The notes below the pieces were generated by a model. The model searched no databases and was not told the DNA's origin. It saw nothing but the letters and a program-made list of their open reading frames with translations. A stretch of DNA of 64,000 bases from assembly GCF_016862575.1 (NCBI RefSeq), contig NZ_BONF01000031.1, positions 1-64,000 on the forward strand. The letters are read 5' to 3'. The DNA is from Catellatospora bangladeshensis. GTDB taxonomy: Bacteria > Actinomycetota > Actinomycetes > Mycobacteriales > Micromonosporaceae. Positions 58,273 to 64,000 of this stretch are shown one piece after another. A program made the position numbers and the translations under genes. The first letter of the stretch is position 1; every line of letters starts with the position of its first letter.

Positions 58273-59499
58273 ATGGACGAGCTGCCGATCGGCCGCCGGG
58301 TGTCGTACTGGCGCAACCGACGCAAGATGTCGCAGCAGGTCTTCGCCGACCGCCTGGGCAAATCGAAGAGCTGGGTGGACAAGGTCGAGCGCGGCGTGCG
58401 CCGGCTGGACAAGTTCTCCGTCGTGTACGAGATCGCCGACGTGCTCCAGCTCGACGTCCAGCTCCTGCTGGGCAAGGACCCGGAGCGCAGGCCCGACAGC
58501 GTGAACTGCATCGACCAGATCGAGGTCGCCGAGATCCGCTCCGCGCTGGAGCGCTACGACCAGATCAGCGCGTTCTTCTACGCCGCGCCCGAGCCGCCGC
58601 CGATCGCCGAGATGCGCAAGGCGGCCCTGCACGCCTGGCAGACCTGGGAGCACGGCCGGTACGGCGTGCTGGCCCGCGCGCTGCCCCGGCTGCTGCGCGA
58701 CGCCCAGGCCGCCGACACCGCGTACGCCCACACCGACGACTCGCGCGAGGCCGCGCACCTGCTCGGGCAGGTCTACCAGCTGGCCTCCTCGGTGCTGCGC
58801 AAGCTCGGCGAGCTGGACCTGAGCTGGCTGGCCGCGGACCGCTCCATCGCCGTCTCGCAGCGGGCCGGTGACCAGCTGCTGGCCGGGGTGGCCACCACCC
58901 GGGTCGCGAACGCGCTGCGGGCGCTGGGCCGGCACCGGGCGGCGCTCGAGGTCAACGTCAACATCGCCAACCGGCTGTGCCCGACCGGCCCGGACACCAC
59001 CGAGGACCGGCTGTCGGTGTACGGCTTCCTGCTGCTGCAGGGCGCGATGGCGGCCTCCTGTATCGGTGACAGCGCCACCATGCGGGACCTGCTGACCGGC
59101 GCCCAGGACGCGGCGGCCGGGCTGGGCGGCGACAAGAACCACTACTGGACCAGCTTCGGCCCGACGAACGTGCAGGTGCACCGGGCCGCGGCCGCGGTCG
59201 AGCTGGGCGAGGGCGGGCAGGCGATCGTCATCCACGAGAGCCTCGACCCGGCCGCGTTCAACGCGATGCTGCCGGAGCGCCGGGCCCATCACTACCTCGA
59301 CATGGCGCGCGGCTTCGCCCAGGTGGGCGACGTGGAACGGGCCGGCGAGATGCTGCTGGAGGGCGACCTGCTGGCGCCCGCCGAGATCCGCTGCCGCCCG
59401 ATCGCGCACGAGGTGCTCAGCGACGTCCTGCGCCGCACCCGCGGCACACCGTCGGCGTCGCTGGCGGAGCTGGCCGAGCAGATGGGCGTGGGCGTGTGA
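58273..59499 (+). CDS. XRE-family helix-turn-helix regulator with TPR-like domain
   Basis: 408 residues. HTH_3 at residues about 5-65 (RRVSYWRNRRKMSQQVFADRLGKSKSWVDKVERG). The rest is alpha-helical with TPR-like repeats (AADTAYAHTDDSREAAHLLGQV, LGELDLSWLAADRSIAVSQRAGD, RAGEMLLEGDLL). This is the architecture of many actinomycete-specific regulators. The stop overlaps the GTG of the flavoprotein gene (GTGA at 59496), so the two are translationally coupled. Confidence 0.88.
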   Translation: MDELPIGRRVSYWRNRRKMSQQVFADRLGKSKSWVDKVERGVRRLDKFSVVYEIADVLQLDVQLLLGKDPERRPDSVNCIDQIEVAEIRSALERYDQISAFFYAAPEPPPIAEMRKAALHAWQTWEHGRYGVLARALPRLLRDAQAADTAYAHTDDSREAAHLLGQVYQLASSVLRKLGELDLSWLAADRSIAVSQRAGDQLLAGVATTRVANALRALGRHRAALEVNVNIANRLCPTGPDTTEDRLSVYGFLLLQGAMAASCIGDSATMRDLLTGAQDAAAGLGGDKNHYWTSFGPTNVQVHRAAAAVELGEGGQAIVIHESLDPAAFNAMLPERRAHHYLDMARGFAQVGDVERAGEMLLEGDLLAPAEIRCRPIAHEVLSDVLRRTRGTPSASLAELAEQMGVGV

Positions 59500-60044
59500 C
59501 CGGCAGGCCGGTGCTGTACGCCCTGGCCTGCGGCTCGCCGGTGGCCCGTGACGTCGGGACGCTGGTGGCCCTCGCCCAGGAGCGCGGGTTCGACGTGTGC
59601 GTCGTGGTCACGCCGGACGGCCGTAAGTTCGTCGACGTGCCGTCGCTGGCGGCGCAGACCGGGCACCCGGTGCGCAGCACCTACAAGAACCCGGGCGACC
59701 CGGACGTGCTGCCCTCGCCGGACGTGCTGGTCGTGGCTCCGGCCACGGTGAACACCGTCAACAAGTGGGGTGCGGGCATCGCCGACACGCTCGCGCTGGG
59801 CCTGCTCGTGGAGAGCCAGGGCAAGGGCCTGCCGATCGTCGCGGTCCCGTACACCAACGACGCGATGGCGCGGCATCCCGCGTTCCAGGACAACATCACG
59901 CGCCTGCGCGGCTGGGGCATCGAGGTGCTGTACGGCGACGACGTGCTGAAACTGCACGCGCCGGGGGAGGGCGACGCCTACCGCCACGAGTTCCCGTGGG
60001 AACTGGCGGTGCAGGCCGCCGCACGGCTCTGCCCGCCTGACTAG
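59496..60044 (+). CDS. Flavoprotein of the HFCD family
   Basis: 182 residues, GTG start overlapping the regulator stop. VLYALACGSPVARDVGTLVALAQERGFDVCVVVTPDG and SPDVLVVAPATVNTVNKWGAGIADTLAL match FMN-binding phosphopantothenoylcysteine decarboxylase-like flavoproteins, including the PA(T/S)xN(T/S) signature. The catalytic His of decarboxylases is not evident at the usual place. With the XRE-TPR gene it forms a common but uncharacterised pair in actinomycetes, from memory. Confidence 0.82.
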   Translation: MTGRPVLYALACGSPVARDVGTLVALAQERGFDVCVVVTPDGRKFVDVPSLAAQTGHPVRSTYKNPGDPDVLPSPDVLVVAPATVNTVNKWGAGIADTLALGLLVESQGKGLPIVAVPYTNDAMARHPAFQDNITRLRGWGIEVLYGDDVLKLHAPGEGDAYRHEFPWELAVQAAARLCPPD

Positions 60045-60047
60045 TCT
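60042..60047 (+). promoter_or_regulatory. -10 hexamer TAGTCT before the Nif3-like gene
   Basis: Overlaps the flavoprotein stop and ends 6 nt before GTG 60054. Confidence 0.5.
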
Positions 60048-60053
60048 GATCGG

Positions 60054-60872
60054 GTGACCTGGACTGTCGCGTCGTTCACGCAGCTGCTGGAGGCCGAGTT
60101 CCCGCCCCGCTGGGCGGAGCCGTGGGACCGGGTGGGGCTGGTCACCGGCCGCCCCGAGCAGCCGGTGACCCGGGTGCTCGCGGTGGTGGACGTGCTGCCG
60201 CAGACCGTCGCGGAGGCGCTGGACACCGGCGCCGACCTGATCATCGCGCACCATCCGCTGCTGCTCAGCGGGGTGTCGTCGGTGGCCGCGACCACCTACC
60301 AGGGGCGCATCGTGCACGACCTGATCGGCAACGGGGTCGCGCTGTACGTCGCGCATACCAACGCCGACGTGGCCCGCCCCGGCGTGAGCGACGCCCTCGC
60401 CGACCTGCTCGGCCTGGTGGAGACCCGCCCGCTGCGGCCCACGGACGAGGGCCGCGGCTTCGGCCGCGTCGGGCGGCTGCCCGCGCCGCTCACCCTCGGC
60501 GAGTTCGCGCACCTCGCGGCGACCGCGCTGCCGGTGGGCAGCTGGGGCGTACGCGTCGCCGGCGACCCCGCCCGGACGGTGTCCACGGTCGCGGTGTGCG
60601 GCGGGTCCGGCGACGAGTTCATCCCCGACGCGGTGGCCGCCGGGGCCGACGTCTACCTGACCGGCGACCTCAAGCACCACCGCACCATCGACCTGGTCGC
60701 CTCCGGCGGGCCCGCGCTGGTCGACGCGGGTCACTACGCCACCGAGCGGCCGTGGCTGACACCGCTGGCCGCCTGGCTGCGGGCGCAGACGGGACTTGAG
60801 ATCATCGTCTCCGACACGACCACCGATCCGTTCCGGTTCCACGCCTGCGCGACACTTGACCCTGTCGCCTGA
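60054..60872 (+). CDS. Nif3-like dinuclear metal-centre protein
   Basis: 272 residues. DLIIAHHPLLLSG holds the paired His of the metal site (near 64-65), AHTNADVARPGV the middle motif, and LTGDLKHH and DAGHYATERPW the C-terminal ligands. Proteins of this family form hexameric toroids. Their function is unclear, and annotation as GTP cyclohydrolase type 2 is weak. GTG 60054 follows a leaderless-type -10. Confidence 0.9.
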   Translation: MTWTVASFTQLLEAEFPPRWAEPWDRVGLVTGRPEQPVTRVLAVVDVLPQTVAEALDTGADLIIAHHPLLLSGVSSVAATTYQGRIVHDLIGNGVALYVAHTNADVARPGVSDALADLLGLVETRPLRPTDEGRGFGRVGRLPAPLTLGEFAHLAATALPVGSWGVRVAGDPARTVSTVAVCGGSGDEFIPDAVAAGADVYLTGDLKHHRTIDLVASGGPALVDAGHYATERPWLTPLAAWLRAQTGLEIIVSDTTTDPFRFHACATLDPVA

Positions 60873-60919
60873 GTGCGCCGCCCACCACGCAGACAACCGC
60901 AGAGAGAAGGAGTGCCGAC

Positions 60920-61660
60920 GTGAAGGCCGACCCTAAGGACCAGCAGCGGTTGCTCGACCTGCAGGCCATCGACACGACGCTGCAGCAGCTGGCGCACCGC
61001 CGCAAGGTGCTGCCCGAGCTCGCCGAGCTGGACGTGCTGGGCAGGGCGATCGGCGTGCTCGAAGACGAGCGGGTGCGAGCCGAGGTCGAGGTCGACGACC
61101 TGGACCGCGACATCACCAAGCTGGAGCGCGAGGTCGACTCCGTACGCCAGCGGCGCGCCAAGGACCAGCAGCGGCTCGACGACGGGCGGCTGCCCGCGCG
61201 CGAGCTGACCGCCCTGGAGCACGAGATCACCTCGCTGACCCGGCGGCAGACCGAGCTGGAGGACGCCGAGCTGGAGCTGATGGAGAAGCGCGAGACGGCG
61301 CAGGGCAGGCTGGACGGCGTGGACGAGAAGATCTCCGTCGCACGCGAGAAGCGCATCGCCGCCGAGACCCGCCGCGACGAGGCGCTGACCGAGATCACCC
61401 GCGAGATCGAGTGGAAGCAGCAGGCCCGCCGCCCGCTCGCCGCCGACCTGCCGGGCGAGCTGGTCCAGCTGTACGAGAAGATCCGCGAGCAGTCCGGCGG
61501 CCTCGGTGCGGCGCTGGTGCAGCACGGCCGGTGCGGCGGCTGCCGCCTGGAGCTGTTCGGCGCCGACCGCAACCGGGTGAAGACGGCCCCGCCGGACGAG
61601 GTCGTGCGCTGCGAGGAGTGCCGCCGCATCATGATCCGCACTGCCGAGTCGGGCCTGTGA
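60920..61660 (+). CDS. Coiled-coil protein with C4 zinc ribbon
   Basis: 246 residues from GTG 60920 with GAAGGAG upstream. Residues about 10-185 are a long antiparallel coiled coil (EVDDLDRDITKLEREVDSVRQRRA, ELELMEKRETAQGRLDGVDEK). The zinc ribbon has C205/C208 (CGGC) and C231/C234 (CEEC). Conserved in actinobacteria between nif3-like and RNase H genes. It resembles flagellum-type FlgN/CT398 folds, but function is unknown. The stop overlaps the next GTG. Confidence 0.88.
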   Translation: MKADPKDQQRLLDLQAIDTTLQQLAHRRKVLPELAELDVLGRAIGVLEDERVRAEVEVDDLDRDITKLEREVDSVRQRRAKDQQRLDDGRLPARELTALEHEITSLTRRQTELEDAELELMEKRETAQGRLDGVDEKISVAREKRIAAETRRDEALTEITREIEWKQQARRPLAADLPGELVQLYEKIREQSGGLGAALVQHGRCGGCRLELFGADRNRVKTAPPDEVVRCEECRRIMIRTAESGL

Positions 61661-62838
61661 CGGTCGTGCGGGTCATCATCGAGGCCGACGGGGGCGCCCG
61701 CGGCAACCCCGGCCCGGCCGGGTACGGCGCGGTCGTGCGCGATCCGGAGACCGGCGAGGTGCTCGCCGAGCGCAGCGCCGCACTGGGCGTGGCCACCAAC
61801 AACGTCGCCGAGTACCGGGGGCTCATCGCCGGGCTGGAGGCCGCCGCCGAGCTGGGGGCGGCGCAGGTCGAGGCGCGCATGGACTCCAAGCTCGTGGTCG
61901 AGCAGATGTCCGGCCGCTGGCAGATCAAGCACCCGGGGCTGCGCCCGCTGGCCGCCGAGGTGGCCGCGCTGGTGCGCCGGTTCGACCGGGTGACGTACAC
62001 GTGGATCCCGCGCGAGCGTAACCGCGCCGCCGACGCCCTGGCCAACGCGGCGATGGACGCGGCCGCGGCCACGGGCGGCGCCGGGGAGACCGTCATCGTC
62101 GCCACCATCACCGAGACGTCCGGCCCCGACCCCCTGTTCGACACGGCCGAGCCCGCCGCGAAGGCGCAGACCGCGGCCACGGGCCGCCCGGCGCGCGAGG
62201 ACTGGGCGCCGCGCTCGTCCCCGGCGACGCGGCTGGTGCTGGTACGCCACGGCGAGACCGAGCTGACCGCCCAGAAGCGCTACTCCGGGCGCGGGGACGT
62301 GCCGCTGTCGGAGGTGGGGGAGCGGCAGGCCGCGCTGGCCGGGGTGCGCGTGGCCGGGCTGCGGCCCGACCGGGTGGTCAGCTCGCCGCTGAGCCGTTGC
62401 CGGGCCACCGCCGCGGCGGTCGCCGAGGCCGCCGGGGGCGTGCCGGTGAGCGTGGAGAAGGACCTGATCGAGTGCGACTTCGGCGCGTGGGAGGGGCTGA
62501 CCTTCAGCGATGTGCGCGAGCGCTACCCGGCCGAGCTGGACGCGTGGCTGGGCTCGACGTCCGTCGCGCCGCCGAAGGGCGAGTCCTTCCAGCAGGTCGC
62601 CAAGCGGGTGCGCGGCGCGATGGGGCGGCTGCAGCAGGCGTACGAGGGGCAGACCGTGGCCGTCGTGTCGCACGTGTCGCCGATCAAGCTGATCCTGCGG
62701 GACGCGCTGGCAGCCGGGGACGCGTTCCTCTACCGGCTGCTGCTCGACCCGGCGGGCATCTCGATCGTGGACGTGTGGCCGGACGGCGGGGTGTCCGTGC
62801 GCACGGTGAACGACACGTCCCACCTGCTCGACGGCTGA
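61657..62838 (+). CDS. Bifunctional RNase HI / acid phosphatase (histidine phosphatase)
   Basis: 393 residues, GTG 61657 overlapping the zinc-ribbon stop. N-terminal RNase HI-like domain: D11 in IIEADGGARGNPG, E in NNVAEYRGLIAGLEAA, D in ARMDSKLVVEQ and D in RNRAADALAN. C-terminal histidine phosphatase domain from about 190: LVLVRHGET with H198, SSPLSRCRATA, ECDFGAWEGLT and VVSHVSPIKLI. This is the architecture of mycobacterial Rv2228c, which degrades RNA in hybrids and dephosphorylates alpha-ribazole phosphate. Confidence 0.93.
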   Translation: MTVVRVIIEADGGARGNPGPAGYGAVVRDPETGEVLAERSAALGVATNNVAEYRGLIAGLEAAAELGAAQVEARMDSKLVVEQMSGRWQIKHPGLRPLAAEVAALVRRFDRVTYTWIPRERNRAADALANAAMDAAAATGGAGETVIVATITETSGPDPLFDTAEPAAKAQTAATGRPAREDWAPRSSPATRLVLVRHGETELTAQKRYSGRGDVPLSEVGERQAALAGVRVAGLRPDRVVSSPLSRCRATAAAVAEAAGGVPVSVEKDLIECDFGAWEGLTFSDVRERYPAELDAWLGSTSVAPPKGESFQQVAKRVRGAMGRLQQAYEGQTVAVVSHVSPIKLILRDALAAGDAFLYRLLLDPAGISIVDVWPDGGVSVRTVNDTSHLLDG

Positions 62839-62928
62839 GCGGCCGGCAGGGCCAGGCCACGTCGGAGCCCCGGCCCGCGCCTCCGACGGCGTTCCGGCCG
62901 GGCATCGGACGGCAGGATCCTCGTTCGA

Positions 62929-62983
62929 GCGTTAAGAAGGGCACCCTCCTCTACGTATAGCGTTAAGAGGGTGCCCTTCCTTT
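62929..62983. repeat. TTAAGAAGG-type repeat, copy 5 (direct arms)
   Basis: GCGTTAAGAAGGGCACCCTCC and GCGTTAAGAGGGTGCCCTTCC, same direction, separated by TCTACGTATA, the same layout as at 56998. It lies at the 3' end of the RNB gene, between it and the RNase H gene. Confidence 0.8.
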
Positions 62984-64000
62984 TCAGGCGAGGGTGAAGC
63001 GGACCAGGCGTTTGGTGGGGTCGGCCTGGGTGAGGCGGACCGTGACGCGATCGCCGGCGGTGAGGTCGCCGTCGCAGCGGGCGCGCACGGCGGGCTCGTC
63101 GAGGGCGACCGTGCCGCCGGGCTTGCCGTGGTTGGTGTCGAGGACCACGGCGGGGAAGGTCTCGCCGATACGGCCGGCCAGCACCGTGGCCTCGACCAGG
63201 TCCACCGCGCCCCGCTCGGCGGCGGAGGCGACCCGGTCCGTGCCAGACATGACGGCGGGCAGCTCCGGCAGCGCGGCGGCGGCCCAGGCGGGCACCTCCC
63301 GGCCCTCGTACAGGGCCAGGCAGACCTCGGTGACGTAGCGGTCGGCAAGCCGCCGCAGCGGGGCCGTGACATGTGCGTACGCGTCCGCGACGGCGCTGTG
63401 CAGCGGCTGCTGCGGCACCTCGCCCGCGAACGCCGTGTACCCGGCGCCGCGCAGCAGCTCGGCGGCCTCGTCGACGAACGCCGCCGCCTTGGGCTCGGCG
63501 GGATCGAGCGCGGCCAGCACCTGCCCAACCGTCGCGCCGTCCGGCCAGCTCACGCCCAGACCGCGGGCGGCGACGCGCAGCCGGTCGACCGCCTCGGGGT
63601 CCGGCGGGGGCATGGTGCGCAGCATGCCGATCTTCCCGGCGAGCATGATGCCCGCCGCGGCCCGGCCCGTGAGCAGCGAGATCTGCGCGTTCCACTCCTC
63701 GGCGGGCAGCGGTGCGCGCAGGCTCAGCCGCCAGCTGCCGTCGTGCGGCTCGATCTCCTGGTCGGGCATGGGCAGGTTGATCGCGCCGCGCTCCAGGCCC
63801 CGCGCGATGAGCAGCCGGCCCAGCTCGGGCAGCAGCGCGATCGCCTCGGTGAGCCGCCCGGCGTCCACATCGGCCTGCACACCCTCGTAGGCCAGCTTGG
63901 CGCGGCTGCGTACGCGGGCCCGCTCCAGGTGTACCGCGACGGTGTCACCCTCGGCGGAGACGTCGATGGTCCACACCACGGCGGCCCGGTCCACGCCGGG
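62984..64000 (-). CDS. RNB-domain ribonuclease, 5' end outside window
   Basis: The last ~338 residues are present and the frame continues past base 64000, so the N-terminus and any RNB start are missing. Visible RNB-type segments: LPMPDQEIEP, WNAQISLLTGRAAAGIMLAGKIGMLRTMPPPDPE, and HVTAPLRRLADRYV, the arginine-rich closing motif of RNase II/R catalytic domains. The C-terminus is a short S1-like beta domain (ADPTKRLVRFTLA). It is a 3'-5' exoribonuclease or a degenerate relative; the metal-binding aspartates lie in the missing part. Confidence 0.85.
   Translation of the reverse strand, partial: PGVDRAAVVWTIDVSAEGDTVAVHLERARVRSRAKLAYEGVQADVDAGRLTEAIALLPELGRLLIARGLERGAINLPMPDQEIEPHDGSWRLSLRAPLPAEEWNAQISLLTGRAAAGIMLAGKIGMLRTMPPPDPEAVDRLRVAARGLGVSWPDGATVGQVLAALDPAEPKAAAFVDEAAELLRGAGYTAFAGEVPQQPLHSAVADAYAHVTAPLRRLADRYVTEVCLALYEGREVPAWAAAALPELPAVMSGTDRVASAAERGAVDLVEATVLAGRIGETFPAVVLDTNHGKPGGTVALDEPAVRARCDGDLTAGDRVTVRLTQADPTKRLVRFTLA

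Overview
The window is about 64 kb of high-GC chromosomal DNA with dense gene packing, many GTG starts, 4-nt ATGA/GTGA overlaps and strong third-position GC. Gene content and order (ligA after an MnmA/MetE-like pair, gatCA and gatB, ilvBNC-serA-leuB-ilvE, the Rv2228c-type RNase H/phosphatase, SigE-family sigma factor) point to an actinomycete. Short inverted repeats of the type TTAAGAAGGTGCCCTTCC at gene ends suggest the family Micromonosporaceae. That placement rests on recollection of such repeats in that family, and the genus is not assigned. No rRNA, tRNA, CRISPR array, prophage or large biosynthetic gene cluster was seen.

Layout. 0.1-7.7 kb: a secreted or membrane-anchored parallel beta-helix protein, divergent from a four-gene operon (MFS transporter, PLP aldolase/deaminase of the alanine racemase type, FAD lactone/alditol oxidase, GH1 beta-glucosidase) that looks like an uptake and catabolic unit for a sugar or sugar-acid. 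7.7-9.8 kb: small membrane proteins (PLDc_N, two DUF202), a GNAT and a 57-residue Cys-containing protein. 10-23.7 kb: etfBA, cysteine desulfurase plus mnmA (tRNA thiolation), a MetE-like protein, an HxlR regulator divergent from an SDR, an ADP-ribosylglycohydrolase, ligA, a GNAT and a membrane GGDEF-EAL protein. 23.9-28.3 kb: gatC, gatA and gatB (Asp/Glu-tRNA amidotransferase) with a convergent aquaporin between gatA and gatB. 28.3-38.4 kb: a membrane metallophosphoesterase, a PQQ-type sugar dehydrogenase lipoprotein, a SigE-family sigma factor with a membrane partner, a hydroxyacid dehydrogenase, a BNR-repeat protein, a MoaD-hotdog fusion, an IS110-type insertion sequence and a SUKH-like protein. 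38.5-41.7 kb: LacI regulator, glyA, a thioredoxin-fold protein. 41.7-55.8 kb: branched-chain amino acid and serine synthesis (ilvD, ilvB-ilvN-ilvC behind an attenuator-like leader, serA, leuB, ilvE), interrupted by a second GGDEF-EAL protein, an alpha/beta hydrolase and a GNAT. 55.9-64 kb: an AbiEi/DUF559-like protein, a stand-alone Prim-Pol protein divergent from an XRE-TPR regulator, a flavoprotein, Nif3, a zinc-ribbon coiled-coil protein, the RNase H/phosphatase and the 3' part of an RNB ribonuclease gene.

Between genes there are at least five families of dispersed inverted repeats and two tandem repeats. A TANNNT-like -10 hexamer repeatedly sits 6-8 nt before the start codon, which suggests that many genes are transcribed without a leader. 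The most unusual items are the MoaD-hotdog fusion with an internal Gly-Gly, the IS110 element with a possible bridge RNA in its 5' non-coding end, an aquaporin with both NPA motifs altered, and the beta-helix protein with a C-terminal multi-pass membrane domain.
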